From Luteolibacter yonseiensis (lineage in GTDB: Bacteria > Verrucomicrobiota > Verrucomicrobiia > Verrucomicrobiales > Akkermansiaceae), in the NCBI RefSeq assembly GCF_016595465.1, contig NZ_JAENIK010000012.1:496001-560000 (forward strand): a DNA stretch of 64,000 nt, written 5' to 3'. Below are positions 24,295 to 35,232 of this stretch, one piece after another. The notes below the pieces were generated by a model that saw only the letters and a list, made by a program, of their open reading frames with translations, was not told the origin of the DNA and made no database searches. Numbering within the stretch: the stretch's first letter is position 1; every line of letters starts with the position of its first letter. Position numbers and translations under genes: made by a program.

Positions 24295-27200
24295 TGACCG
24301 GGGCCATGTTTAAGCACGGTTATGATCTTCTCGTTGCGGATACGGGTGCGCTCTGATTGCTGGGCATGTCTCACCACATGGTTGATCCTTTCCGCCTGGA
24401 GAGGTTCAAGCGGCATAGTTTCCCATCCGTCGCCGAGAATCGCCCGAGCTGCTTTTCCCGCCGTTCGGTTTGCGGCGTGTTGTTCCTCCACGGTGAGCGC
24501 GAATTGCCGAGATTTCTTCTCGCCGGGAACGGTTCCGGAAACAGCGTCCGAAATCGGCTGGATGGCGATACGATCCTCGCTGTTGGCCGCCTGTTGATTC
24601 CACCGGTAGATCCACACATCGATTGGATCGGGTTTCGACCCGAAGGTCGCGTTGGTGGGATCGAGGATCCGGAAAAGCATGTCGGTGGGCCGGATGCCGC
24701 CGATCAGCACTCCACGGTTCGACGAAATGTCGTTGCCCCAAACGTCCATCTTCTCGGGCGCGGACTGGGGAGCAATCGAGAACCCGACCCTCTTGCTCAC
24801 CGCGGTCATGAAACCATCGTCAGCCCGGGGATTGTTGTCCCTGATCTGCGAGTCAGCCTCCCGGATCGGCTGGCGGATGAGGTTCGGGACGAAACCGGTG
24901 GCGATATTCGCGGTGAGCCGCTCTGCGAAGCGATCGGGATCCTCCACGGCATTGATGAGGTCGGAGATCCCCTGCAGAAACGTTTTGTCCTTCACCTGAT
25001 CCTTGAACCGTCCCAGCCACTGCGACATCACCTCGGGCTTGAATCCGCCGTGACGGTTCATTTCGACCAGCAGGTCGACGGTGGACGCCAGGAAGGTGGC
25101 GAAGGGTTCCACCCGGGCATAACTGAACTGCAGGTCCCCGATGCGGATCGTCTGAGGCGGGAGGACAGCGTAGGCATTGTCCCGCTCGCCTCGCTTCGTC
25201 GATTTGTAGGGGGCGGTGCCGGTGATCACGGGGAGTTCGTCCTCATCGCCCTCGACGAGGCCTTGCAGCGCGAGGATGACGATGACACCCATCGTCTGGT
25301 TGGTGAGATCCTGAACGAATCTCGCGCGATCGTAGATCCGGTCCGCTTCGGCCTTCGCTTCCTGCGGACTGAGGTTCCCACGGAACACCCGGCGGCGCAG
25401 TGCCCGGATGCCGTCGATCACCGCGAGCGTCCCGCCGATCGGCGACATCTCCACGGCCTGCTTGAAAACGTTCAGAGGGGTGTCGATGAACGGCAGGAAG
25501 AACGTCAAGGGACGCCCGATCCACGGCATGTTGCGGCCCTTTTTCGCTAGTTCCGCGAGTTGGTCGAGGCGAGCGATCGAGCGCGGGTTGGTGCCGTCGA
25601 TTTCTTGCTGGAAGGTGATGCGCTTTGCCTCGTCGATCGCGCGGATCCACGCTGCACTGCCTGGCACCATGAGTTCGTTCAGGCGCTTTTCGTAGGCGTC
25701 TCCGGTGAGCTTTTCCTCCACGGCGGCGATTCGGTGGGCTTGCGCGGCCGCTTCCATCTGGGCGTAGAGCGATTTCATGAACTCATCCACCGCGGTCATT
25801 GGCCGGAATGAGATGGAATGCATGATTTTCCCAAGCGGGCCCTTCAAGGCCGGCGGAATATGTTCGCTCCCGACACCGGTGAACTCGAATTGTAGTGGCT
25901 TCGCGTTGGCGTAGGCTTCGAACGTGCGTTCCTGTAGGTTCCAGGAATTCAGCGCCATTCTCGCGGCAAGCTGGAATCCGGCCCGGAGATTGCGAGCCAT
26001 GGGCACGAATTCGGCGAACGTCGCGGATCGTGCATTTCCCTGTCCGACCGTTCCGAGGAGCGAGTTGATTGCCGCTTCCGCTGCTCGTTTCGGGATAAGG
26101 TTGAAGGCTGCGTTGAGCAAGTTGGATCCCGCATTCACGATGTGGGTCTGAGGCCCGGAAAGAATAGACGCCCGCCAATATTCCATGAGTGCGTCCATCT
26201 TTGATCCTCGTGCGATCGCGTATGCGTCGAGCACTGCTTTCACAGCGCGAGGGTCGTTCATATTGAAGGTGCCGGTGGTTTCGTTGACGGATTCCCGCAT
26301 GAGTTCTCCCTGACCGGAGAACGGCCGTGTCTCATTCCAGTCGCCCTTCTGCTCGTTGATCGGCTCGGGGAACAGCATCTCCTGACGGTTGATCTTTTCC
26401 GCGTTCGAGGGCTTGGAAATCCAGTCGTCGAACGAGATGCGCGCCGCAGGGGTGGCGACGCCCTCCATTTCGGTCTGCCAGCGATCACGCCAGGGTTTCA
26501 TGGCCTCGCCCTTGAATTCCTCGAAAGCGACTTGCCCGATCATCGGGGTGAGATTCTTCGCCTCGGTCTGCCAGAACGTCGACCAGGTGGACGGATCCGC
26601 TTCCTTGAACCGCTCGAAGGCCTCGTCGAGGGCGGTCTGCTGCTCCGGAGTGAGATCCGGACGCTTCGGTGCCGGCGTCGGTGCTGGCTTCCGGGGGCGC
26701 TGTGGTTTCCGGAGTTCCGGAGGAACATATCCCGGAACGGTATCGTCGAAATCCTCCAGCGTCTGCCAGCCGAGGTCGGCTAGGATGCTGTCCATCATGT
26801 CCGAGGGTGACGCGGCGAGGCTGTTCGCCATGTATCGCTTCGCCCGGGCCGCCATCGCCTTCCGGATATCGGAGTCGAACTGGTTGCGGATCTGCAGGAT
26901 GTCGCTTTTCGACATTTGCGTGGAGTCCATGACCGCCGACATCCGCGCGCCCTGCCGGATCATGGTGATGACGGCCTTCTCCCGTTTGGTGAGCTTCCGG
27001 AACTCATCCTCGATTGCCGCGGTTGCGCGGGGGCTGTCGGCGGAGGACTGTTTCGCGGCGTCCTGACTGGCCTTGAACGCGGCGAGTGATGCGTCGATAT
27101 CGATGCCCTCGGAGAGGAGTTCGGCCTTGATGGCGTCGACTCTTGCCATCCAGCCGGAGAGGATGTCTTCCTGTTGCCCTTTCTTCGCCTCCCGCAACCG

Positions 27201-30200
27201 CTTCCGGGTCTCAGCATCGGGCGTGAACAAAGCCTCGGCAATGTATTGGGCGTGCCTTTCCGCCGGAGACATCGAGGGATCTCGTCGTATTGCGAGACGC
27301 CGCGCGGCCTCGGTTCCAATGTCTCTGTAGCCATGAATCAACAGCGCAATTTTCACCCGATCTGCGGAAGAACGGATATTTCCCGCGAGGGTTTCTCTCG
27401 CGATGATTTTCTTGGCCGCCGCAATCTCTACCGTGCTCATCTGATCCACGTCAGACGCTTTCTTGAAGAGCGCATTGTAGGTCCCCTGATAGTCGTCAGA
27501 CAGTTGCTTTTCGGCGCGATCGTTTATTTCGTCCCAAGCCTCCACGTCCGGAATGTCCGATTCATTCCGGATCTGATCGATGGCGGCGACGGTCTTGTTC
27601 GTGGACAAAGCGAGATCCGGCCGCCCGCCGTCGAACTTTCCATCTTTCATCACGGGAACGAGTCCCTCCGCCGATGCTGCACCCATCGCGGCCGTGATCT
27701 TCGATCGCACGCTGTTCAGGATATTCTTCACCTTGATTTCGTTCAGATTGAACTTCGAGAAGACCTGCGCCGGTGTGTCGCCGGCACTCACGGAGGCGAA
27801 GACGTCCCGGTAGATGGGCGGCATTGCTGCCAACGCGGCTTGCACGGCGGCGGACTGGTCGGGGGAAGGGGAGGAGAAGAGCGTGCCTTGGGCTGCGTCC
27901 TGGCTCGCCTTCGCGGCTTCTGCGGCACGTTTTGCCGCGGTGACCTTTTCGCCGTCTACCGTCTTCTCGCCGGTGAGCTGGAACCCGCCGTCGTCGGGGA
28001 AGAGTTCCTTTGAATCGGCGTTGCGGGTGTCCATTTTCGAGGATGGAGCGCCCGCCGCAGTGGTCGAGCTGGGCATTTCCTTGATCATCGGAAGCAACTC
28101 GGCGATGGGGGCCTTCAGGCGGATCACCGGCATCGGTTCTTTCGGTGCGTCAGCTAGTTTCACCATCCACTGATGATGCCCGTCGACGACGTGATGATCT
28201 GCGCTGACGAGGATGGAACGGTTCCCGCCATCGAACTCACGAGCCCGGCGCACCTTGGAAGGGGAGTATTCCGCCTGCGTGGGTTTCAGCGTGCCAGGGA
28301 GCACCTCCTCCGCCTCGTAATCGACACCGCGGGCGCGGAGGTATTGCACCAAAGCACTGCGGTTGTCCGCTTTCACCTGTGGCATCTCTGCCCGGGGCAC
28401 GCCGAGGGTTCCCGAACGCGGATTGTAGAGGCTCCACTCGGAATCGACTTTCGCGCCGGCCACCGTGCTCTGATTGTTCTTCGCTGGCTCGAAGTCGAAT
28501 GTGCGTTGATTCGACGGAGAAGCGGCTAGCGGGGAATCGGCTTGTCCCTCATCGATCGCATCCACTCCATCGCCTCTTTCGATTCCTTCCTTAGTGATTC
28601 GCTCTCGGACTCGGTCAACGGGACCAAACTTGACGAGGGTGCGGGCTTCGGATTCGGTGAGGCTTTCGAATCCGTGACCGGTAGCGCGCTTGAAGGTGTC
28701 TTCAAGGTCGCCGAGGCGGTTCCGGAGTTGTGCGAGGAGTGGCTCACTGAGGCGGAGAGTGGCACTGTATTGCTTTCCGGTCAAGGCAACTGCTCCGACC
28801 ACCTTCCCGCCGTTGCGAGCGATGTGGTCCGCCAGAGCGGCGAACGTGCCGCCCTGGGTGAGGGTGTCGTCCACGAGGAGGTAGGATTCCCCGGCTTTGA
28901 CAGGGCCGCTGAAGGATGGCTGTGCAAAAACTCGATCCAGCGCGGTCTTTTCGGAGCGATGCGCCTTCACCGATTGGATGATATCCGTGGTCGATTGGAG
29001 TCCGAGCGATTCTTCAATCCTGATCGCAACACCGTGCGGGATCTTGTTGTTGCCGCCGGCTTCCATCGCGATCACCGGCACGATGACCGGCTTGCTGTCG
29101 CCGATGAGCACGGCAACGTCGTTCCGCATCTGCTTCGTGACGAGGTCACGGGCCAGACGCAGGGCAGCGCGCGGGTCACCGGCCTTGGCGGCGGCGTAAT
29201 CTGGGTGTTTCGCCGCCTTGCCGAGATCATGGGCGACGATCGCATTCGGAATGTCCACCGGCGCCGCACGTCCACGGGGAGCCGACGGTGAGGAAAACAG
29301 AGCCTCCTCATCCACTTCGGCGGAGTAGGCGGGAGCGTCCGGATTCTCCAGGTATATCACGTCGCCACCGTCGAGGATCTGCCTCCCAAACCGAAGGTGA
29401 TCGTCGAGGATCACGGATTCCACCTCGATACCGAGGCTGTCCATCTCGACCGCGGTGATCCGCATTTCCTCTCCGTCGACGGTGACCGTGCTTCCGACGT
29501 GCTCGGGCGTGAAGTCCTCCACGGCGAATGGTTCGCCATTGTCCGGGGTGTTGGCATGGTCGAATGCCTCACGCTGAACTTTTTCCAAACTGGAAACTGT
29601 TGGTTTCGCCAGCTCCGCGGCGATATCCTCGTCGCTGAAATCCCGGTTGGGATCCTCGCCGTCGAGTTGGGTGCCGTTGGCGATCGCGTTCAGCTCCTTC
29701 CACAGTTCTCCCCACATGTCGGAGGCTGTCATCCCGTCCCGAACGTATCCGGCAACCACGTCGGGACGCGATCCCTCACCCTGGCGGGCGGTGATGAGGC
29801 TCAGGATCTCGCGTGCGACCTTGCCCTTGCCGCTGTTCGCGAATTGGTTCTGGAATAGCGCGCCATCGTATTCCGGATTGTTCTGAACCAGTTCGATTTC
29901 CCTGTTGGATAGCTTTCCGCCGGACTTCCGCTTCGCGAGCACGAGGGAAATCAGGTTTGGCCGTGGCGCGAGCTTCGTCCCGCTCTGGAAGATCTTGGAG
30001 AGGGCTGGATAGCTGTCCGAATTGAGAATCTTGTATGCTTCCCGCCGGGCAGGTGAATCGATGCTGCGGGCCTTCTTCTCCTTGGCAGGAGGGAGCGAGT
30101 CCAACCACTCATTGATGGCATTGTCGGTAAACTCGCGGCGTTGCTCGGGCGGCAGGGTTTCGAGCAAGTCCCAAATCTCATCCATGGCGAAGTCCAAGTC

Positions 30201-33200
30201 CCGCTTCCGGGCCGGGGTGAGCCGGCTGTCGCGGTCCACGGCGTCCCGGATCGCCTCGCCGGTAACACGCATCGGGGAGAATTGGTCAGAGGCCGTCTCA
30301 GGCAAGATTTCCGCTACTTGGGTGTCAGATTGACCGGTTTGGACATCCAACTTTGCTTCAGATTGACGGTTTGCGTCTGTGGGGGCGTCCGAAGTGCTGT
30401 ATTCCGCGAGGATTGATTCGATCCCGTCGATCGCGTCCTTCACGCGCTGGGACAGCTCGTCACCGGCGACGACGCTCTTCAGGAACTCGACGGCACGCCT
30501 GAGCATTTCCACAAGTCGGGCTGGCATGTCCTTCGAGAATGCCTTGGTCAACTCGGTGACCTGTCCATCGGCTCGCTGTTGCACGAGCATACGGACTGTC
30601 TCTGCCGCCTTCGCCCACGATTCCTTGTTCTCGAACGATGCCTGGTAGGTGTGGGCGGCTGCGGTCTGCTGTTCCGGGGTGAATTCGTCCCACAACTGGC
30701 CGTAGAATTCCTGCACGTCTTCACCGATGTTTCGGACGGCTTCGAACTGGGCGAGGTGAATGATTTCCTCGTCAATGATGGCATCAACGCGTGAATCCTG
30801 ATTGTCGGGCGAGAAACCGGAAAGTTCCCTCTCCAAATCGCCGCTGTTGATGACAATCGCACCGGAAGGGGTGGCGTAGGCACCGCCGGTCTGTCCGGTG
30901 GGCCCGGACTCGTCGAGTAAGAACAGGCCGCGCAGGCTGGGGTAGCGTGCGCTGGCCCGCTGGACAGCCGCTGCCGCCTTTTGGACGGTTTCTGATGGCT
31001 GGGTCGGCTCCTCTTGGGCGGTGGGGCTCTCATCGCCGGGAACTACTTTTTCTTGCGAAATTATTCCGGAATTATTCTGAGGCTCTGGAACCGGCGGAGT
31101 CAGCAGGTGGCCGCGCCGGGTATATCCCTCGGGCATTTCGATGCCGGCTGCTTTGGCCATTGAGACCGAAACGGGGCGGCGAGCTGTCAAGGATTGCTTG
31201 ACGACTGACGGGATGTCCGGAAGCGAGGGATCGGTCTGGCGCGCGGCTTCGTATTCGGCGGCGTCCAGCTCGGCAAAGTTCACCTGGCTTTGCGCCGGTG
31301 CTTCTTGGGATGGTCGAAGCGGAGCATTCCCGTCGACATCAAAGCCTGCGTTTCCTTCAGCGTCCGGGCCTGTTTCCATGCCTTCCGGCGTTGGCGCAGG
31401 GATCGAATTGCTTTCAAGGTTTTCGGACGCTTGCGGGTTCGACTCATAGGATGGTTGGGTTGTGGGTTGGGAAAGGGCGTCGTAAATCGCATCGCTCTCG
31501 GTGGTCCTGACCAGGTTGCCGACCGCGGGCATATCGACTCGCAGGAATGCTCGTGCATCGTCCGTGAGCACGGTGGCGACCATGCCGTCAGACTGTGGGA
31601 TCTCCGCGAACAGAGGCTTCCCGTCGGGAGTGGTGCCGCCTTGGATCGCTGACCGTTCGGCGGACGTGAGAGCTGCCTCGTTCCCGGTGGCAACCTTCGC
31701 GATGCCCTGGAAGTAGGTTCGCTGTTCCGGATCCTCAATGCCGTAGATCTCGTTTACGGCCGCGATACCTTCTTGGGTCTGCGTGGCCAGGTCGGTGACG
31801 GAGCGGTCGAGCATCTGCCGGGCTTGTCCCTTCACGGTTTCGAGGTCTTCCGGCGTGATCCCGTCTATTCCTTCGCCGGTGAACGCTTCGAGTTTCTGGC
31901 GGTTTTCCTCGATGGCCGCGGCGGTCTGTTCAAAGCGGGCTGGATCCACGAATGCCCGAGCGAGCATGGCCTGTTCGGGAGAGATGGCCTTGAAGCCGGG
32001 CAGGTCCGCCATGGATGCGTTGTAGTCGCGGGTCCACTTGGCGTTCAGAGCGTCACGGCGGGCGGTTTGGGCCCGTTCGGGGATTCCCGCCACCGCTTGG
32101 CCTCCGAAGTGCGCGATTGGGACCAACGCAACTGCGCCGATCGTGCCGGAGGCGAACGCTCCTGGTAAATTCGGTGAGTCCGCGCCGATCTCCGATAGAA
32201 CCTCTTCGAATCCTTCGCCCACTGCGGAACCGGCTGCAGTTTTGCCGAAACCTACGACACCGTTCATGGCTCGCTCGGTGCGGGTGAGGGGATTCACAAG
32301 AGATTCGGCCTTGATGCCAGCCCTTGCCACGTCGTCGAGCAACGCTCCCGCACGTTCGCCGATTCTCGCGATCATGCTCGCTTTGGATGCCATGCCGACG
32401 CCTTTCAGCCCGGCTTGAACCGCCTTCGAGCCGCCTGCGGTGACGAGCATGCCGGCGTCGGCAACCATCTCCGTGGCCACCTCTTGCCATCCCGCGTGCA
32501 TGCCTCCGATGACCGAGCCGCCAAACTTGCCCATCCCAGCGGTTTTCTTCTCCATCTCCGCGCTGAACTGGCGGCGCCCGTTGCTCATGAGCAGACGTTC
32601 CTTGAAAAGCTCCATTTCTCGCGGGTCGGCGGTCTGAGCATACCGGACCAAGGCAGAGGCAAGGGCGGGATCCTTGTTGGCGTCGAGAGAATCAGCGGTG
32701 ATCGGCCAGGACGGGTCGGGGGAGAGGCCGTGGAGAGCGAGCGCGGCTTGGATCACCGCCTGATTCGCCGCATCTACCTTGCCTTGGTCCGGAGCGGGCT
32801 TCTCGAACTCTTCGTCGATCGTGCGCTTGAAGTTCCGGACGGCATTGTTGAGCTGACCGCTGATCTGCGCTCCTTCCTTGGTGGTCCAGATCTTGGCATT
32901 CCGCTTCGCGCCTTCGACCCAGTTGGCTGTGTCGCGGTTGGTGGAAGTCAGCAGTTCGTTGAACACCCGCTTGCCGTCCTCAGAGCCGAACAGCGAGGCC
33001 TCAGCCGCCCCCAGTCCGACTGCGAACTTGCCCGCCAGTCCGATCATGGATCCCGCCACGTCGTCACGTATCATGCGTCCACCGGTCTTCAGTGCGGACT
33101 GGATGCGCTCGCCGGTCGTGGCCTCATCCGCGACATCCTTCCCGTAGAGCTTCTGAATTGACGCCCGGGTGACACCTGGCTTGCCGCGGTTCTCGGAAAA

Positions 33201-35186
33201 CCAGTCGCGTAGGTATTCCCGCTTCACCTCCTGCCGGTCGGCGAGGTTGGTCCGGTTCGACCAACGGGATTGCACGGTTTCTGCGGCCGGTTTGCCCCGT
33301 AGGGCGATGCTGGCGTCGTTTTCCGCCTTGGACCTGTCTTGCAGCCATTTCCCGAAAGACTGGGGCGTGGAGAGCGGGGTGGGTTTCAGCGTGTCGCTGT
33401 AAAGTTCCTGCATGAGGGCTTCACCGCTTTGGATGGAAAGCTCCCCGGCGTTCACCTTGGCCTTGATGGAGGCCTTGTCCGCACCCAGTTGGGCAATGCG
33501 AGCGGACATTTGTCTTGGACTGGTCACCGTCGGGTCCAGTCGCGTCTGGAATACGCTTGCGAGGTATTGCGCCTCCTTGGCGATGTCCTTCTTTTGACCG
33601 TCGTCGCGGAGATACACCGGTGCGCCGCTGGTGACACCGAGGGCGACGGTCTTGTTGATCTCGTCGTCGGTGCGGGCGTCATCACGGAGCACGATGACCT
33701 TCTGGCCGTCCGCGCCGCCGTCCTGTATGGTGCCGATCCATTTCCCGCCCCGATTGATGAAGCTGCCGGCGGCGGATGGCTCCAGCGTCATGCCTTCCAC
33801 GCCCTGCAAGCCGGAGAATGCCTTGAGCACTGCGTCAGGGTTCCGCGTGTCCGGAGCGATGACTGGTTTCGGCTGGGCAGTTTCTGTTCGGTTTTCGGGA
33901 GAGTCTTCCACCGATGGGACAGCGCCTGCATTTGCCCCCGCAGTAGCAGGGATTCCGTTTGTCCCGGATGTGGAAGAAATGTCGGGAGGCAGGACAGCGG
34001 AGAGGTTCTCCTGGTCGGGATCCACGGTGTCCGGTTCGCTTCTGGCCAGCAGTTCGGTGGCCTCCGGGCCGATCCCGGGCAGTTCGTGGGCGATCTGTTC
34101 CGCGCGGAGCTTCAGATGCTCGAGCTTCGTGTTTTCCTCCGCTCGGTTGAGGGATTCCGCATAGGGGGAGAGCTTGTCGTGGGCGGTCTTGGCGGCCGCG
34201 TATCTATTTGCCAGGTCGCGCTGGTCCTGCTGCCACTTCGCAAGCTCGTAAGAATCATAGGGAATCGGCTGCTTGTAACGATCTCGGGCCGCGAAACCTG
34301 TGTCCGGATCATACTTTTCCATCGCCCCGGTATTCGGATTGAGGACGAATTTCGGAGAGGTTGTGGACTTTTCCAGTTCCCGCGTGACGTCGTCGAACTC
34401 GCCCTTGGCCTTCTTCCACGGTTCATCGAAGCGCATCCGCTGCTGGGCGATGCCGTTCGCTTTGAGAGCGAGCTGGTCCCTCCGCTGCTGGAACTCCGCA
34501 TCCCGCATGGCCTTGGCCTCGGCCACCGGATCCACGCCGGTCGCGGTCTGCTGCGGCCTGCCGAACTCGTCATCGGTGGTGACGCGGGTTTCGCCCGTCT
34601 TCGCATCGGTCTTGGATGGCAGGGGAGCGGTGAGAAGAGATCCGCGGTCATTCCGGTAGGTCTGAGCTGCCTGGGTGGCAACTGCGGTTTGATCACCAGC
34701 AGGGCGGTTGAGCTGTGCAATGCCCCCGACACCCGGGACGGTGGAGACTTGCTCGGCGGGAGTCGGCTGGATGGTGGGAGTTCCAACCTTCCCGGTATCG
34801 TAGACCGGCGCACCGTCGTTGTGACGTGCGATCGTGCGTTCACCCGTGGCGATATCCGTAACGTTTTTTTGACCGGCTGCGGCACCAGCGCGAACGTCCA
34901 TCGCACGCGCCTGCTTGTCCGTGGATGCCTGCTCATTCGCAGCTCGGCGTGCCTCCGCCTCGCTCCTGCGCTGCTGCATCTGGCCTTGGCGGATCGCATC
35001 CTCGCGCTGCCGCTCATCCTCCCGCAGCATGGCGTTTCCCACGCGCTGGGCATCAGGGTTGTTCGCACTGCGCGTCAGCGTTTGCGCCTTGGGAATGTCG
35101 ATCGCTGGCCGGTCTGGAGCTACCTGAACCTCGTCGAGGGCTGCTTGAACGTCGGCACGGAAACGGGAGCGTTGCGGAAGGGGCAT
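24291..35186 (-). CDS. Giant polyvalent protein (3631 residues) with zincin-like, PRTase, ParB-like and HTH regions
   Basis: A single 3631-residue ORF, by far the largest gene here. Recognisable parts in order: a Gln/Ala/Arg-rich helical N-terminus (1-400); a hydrophobic Gly/Ala stretch near 1010-1030; a degenerate zincin motif DEEIIHLAQFE near 1470 with Glu in place of the first His; a phosphoribosyltransferase domain with PRPP loop YLLVDDTLTQGGT near 2103-2115; a ParB-like segment ADHHVVDGHHQWM near 2330; helix-turn-helix-like regions near 2455-2500 (MPPIYRDVFASVSAG) and 2725-2775 (LTKREKAVITMIRQG); and a conserved C-terminal region from about 2995 opening with WRASILSGPQTHIVNAGSN. This matches the described polyvalent proteins that phages inject with their DNA. 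Motif G lies 31 nt upstream. Confidence 0.8.
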   Translation of the reverse strand: MPLPQRSRFRADVQAALDEVQVAPDRPAIDIPKAQTLTRSANNPDAQRVGNAMLREDERQREDAIRQGQMQQRRSEAEARRAANEQASTDKQARAMDVRAGAAAGQKNVTDIATGERTIARHNDGAPVYDTGKVGTPTIQPTPAEQVSTVPGVGGIAQLNRPAGDQTAVATQAAQTYRNDRGSLLTAPLPSKTDAKTGETRVTTDDEFGRPQQTATGVDPVAEAKAMRDAEFQQRRDQLALKANGIAQQRMRFDEPWKKAKGEFDDVTRELEKSTTSPKFVLNPNTGAMEKYDPDTGFAARDRYKQPIPYDSYELAKWQQDQRDLANRYAAAKTAHDKLSPYAESLNRAEENTKLEHLKLRAEQIAHELPGIGPEATELLARSEPDTVDPDQENLSAVLPPDISSTSGTNGIPATAGANAGAVPSVEDSPENRTETAQPKPVIAPDTRNPDAVLKAFSGLQGVEGMTLEPSAAGSFINRGGKWIGTIQDGGADGQKVIVLRDDARTDDEINKTVALGVTSGAPVYLRDDGQKKDIAKEAQYLASVFQTRLDPTVTSPRQMSARIAQLGADKASIKAKVNAGELSIQSGEALMQELYSDTLKPTPLSTPQSFGKWLQDRSKAENDASIALRGKPAAETVQSRWSNRTNLADRQEVKREYLRDWFSENRGKPGVTRASIQKLYGKDVADEATTGERIQSALKTGGRMIRDDVAGSMIGLAGKFAVGLGAAEASLFGSEDGKRVFNELLTSTNRDTANWVEGAKRNAKIWTTKEGAQISGQLNNAVRNFKRTIDEEFEKPAPDQGKVDAANQAVIQAALALHGLSPDPSWPITADSLDANKDPALASALVRYAQTADPREMELFKERLLMSNGRRQFSAEMEKKTAGMGKFGGSVIGGMHAGWQEVATEMVADAGMLVTAGGSKAVQAGLKGVGMASKASMIARIGERAGALLDDVARAGIKAESLVNPLTRTERAMNGVVGFGKTAAGSAVGEGFEEVLSEIGADSPNLPGAFASGTIGAVALVPIAHFGGQAVAGIPERAQTARRDALNAKWTRDYNASMADLPGFKAISPEQAMLARAFVDPARFEQTAAAIEENRQKLEAFTGEGIDGITPEDLETVKGQARQMLDRSVTDLATQTQEGIAAVNEIYGIEDPEQRTYFQGIAKVATGNEAALTSAERSAIQGGTTPDGKPLFAEIPQSDGMVATVLTDDARAFLRVDMPAVGNLVRTTESDAIYDALSQPTTQPSYESNPQASENLESNSIPAPTPEGMETGPDAEGNAGFDVDGNAPLRPSQEAPAQSQVNFAELDAAEYEAARQTDPSLPDIPSVVKQSLTARRPVSVSMAKAAGIEMPEGYTRRGHLLTPPVPEPQNNSGIISQEKVVPGDESPTAQEEPTQPSETVQKAAAAVQRASARYPSLRGLFLLDESGPTGQTGGAYATPSGAIVINSGDLERELSGFSPDNQDSRVDAIIDEEIIHLAQFEAVRNIGEDVQEFYGQLWDEFTPEQQTAAAHTYQASFENKESWAKAAETVRMLVQQRADGQVTELTKAFSKDMPARLVEMLRRAVEFLKSVVAGDELSQRVKDAIDGIESILAEYSTSDAPTDANRQSEAKLDVQTGQSDTQVAEILPETASDQFSPMRVTGEAIRDAVDRDSRLTPARKRDLDFAMDEIWDLLETLPPEQRREFTDNAINEWLDSLPPAKEKKARSIDSPARREAYKILNSDSYPALSKIFQSGTKLAPRPNLISLVLAKRKSGGKLSNREIELVQNNPEYDGALFQNQFANSGKGKVAREILSLITARQGEGSRPDVVAGYVRDGMTASDMWGELWKELNAIANGTQLDGEDPNRDFSDEDIAAELAKPTVSSLEKVQREAFDHANTPDNGEPFAVEDFTPEHVGSTVTVDGEEMRITAVEMDSLGIEVESVILDDHLRFGRQILDGGDVIYLENPDAPAYSAEVDEEALFSSPSAPRGRAAPVDIPNAIVAHDLGKAAKHPDYAAAKAGDPRAALRLARDLVTKQMRNDVAVLIGDSKPVIVPVIAMEAGGNNKIPHGVAIRIEESLGLQSTTDIIQSVKAHRSEKTALDRVFAQPSFSGPVKAGESYLLVDDTLTQGGTFAALADHIARNGGKVVGAVALTGKQYSATLRLSEPLLAQLRNRLGDLEDTFKRATGHGFESLTESEARTLVKFGPVDRVRERITKEGIERGDGVDAIDEGQADSPLAASPSNQRTFDFEPAKNNQSTVAGAKVDSEWSLYNPRSGTLGVPRAEMPQVKADNRSALVQYLRARGVDYEAEEVLPGTLKPTQAEYSPSKVRRAREFDGGNRSILVSADHHVVDGHHQWMVKLADAPKEPMPVIRLKAPIAELLPMIKEMPSSTTAAGAPSSKMDTRNADSKELFPDDGGFQLTGEKTVDGEKVTAAKRAAEAAKASQDAAQGTLFSSPSPDQSAAVQAALAAMPPIYRDVFASVSAGDTPAQVFSKFNLNEIKVKNILNSVRSKITAAMGAASAEGLVPVMKDGKFDGGRPDLALSTNKTVAAIDQIRNESDIPDVEAWDEINDRAEKQLSDDYQGTYNALFKKASDVDQMSTVEIAAAKKIIARETLAGNIRSSADRVKIALLIHGYRDIGTEAARRLAIRRDPSMSPAERHAQYIAEALFTPDAETRKRLREAKKGQQEDILSGWMARVDAIKAELLSEGIDIDASLAAFKASQDAAKQSSADSPRATAAIEDEFRKLTKREKAVITMIRQGARMSAVMDSTQMSKSDILQIRNQFDSDIRKAMAARAKRYMANSLAASPSDMMDSILADLGWQTLEDFDDTVPGYVPPELRKPQRPRKPAPTPAPKRPDLTPEQQTALDEAFERFKEADPSTWSTFWQTEAKNLTPMIGQVAFEEFKGEAMKPWRDRWQTEMEGVATPAARISFDDWISKPSNAEKINRQEMLFPEPINEQKGDWNETRPFSGQGELMRESVNETTGTFNMNDPRAVKAVLDAYAIARGSKMDALMEYWRASILSGPQTHIVNAGSNLLNAAFNLIPKRAAEAAINSLLGTVGQGNARSATFAEFVPMARNLRAGFQLAARMALNSWNLQERTFEAYANAKPLQFEFTGVGSEHIPPALKGPLGKIMHSISFRPMTAVDEFMKSLYAQMEAAAQAHRIAAVEEKLTGDAYEKRLNELMVPGSAAWIRAIDEAKRITFQQEIDGTNPRSIARLDQLAELAKKGRNMPWIGRPLTFFLPFIDTPLNVFKQAVEMSPIGGTLAVIDGIRALRRRVFRGNLSPQEAKAEADRIYDRARFVQDLTNQTMGVIVILALQGLVEGDEDELPVITGTAPYKSTKRGERDNAYAVLPPQTIRIGDLQFSYARVEPFATFLASTVDLLVEMNRHGGFKPEVMSQWLGRFKDQVKDKTFLQGISDLINAVEDPDRFAERLTANIATGFVPNLIRQPIREADSQIRDNNPRADDGFMTAVSKRVGFSIAPQSAPEKMDVWGNDISSNRGVLIGGIRPTDMLFRILDPTNATFGSKPDPIDVWIYRWNQQAANSEDRIAIQPISDAVSGTVPGEKKSRQFALTVEEQHAANRTAGKAARAILGDGWETMPLEPLQAERINHVVRHAQQSERTRIRNEKIITVLKHGPGH

Positions 35187-35217
35187 GAACGCATCCTGTC
35201 ACGCACTCTGAGGAGGC

Positions 35218-35230
35218 GTAACGGGCGCAG
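35218..35230 (-). promoter_or_regulatory. Late motif copy G (polyvalent protein)
   Basis: A perfect CTGCGCCCGTTAC, 2 nt after the stop of the gene at 35233 and 31 nt before the ATG of the giant gene. It gives that gene its own transcript although it sits in a co-oriented series. Confidence 0.65.
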
Positions 35231-35232
35231 GT

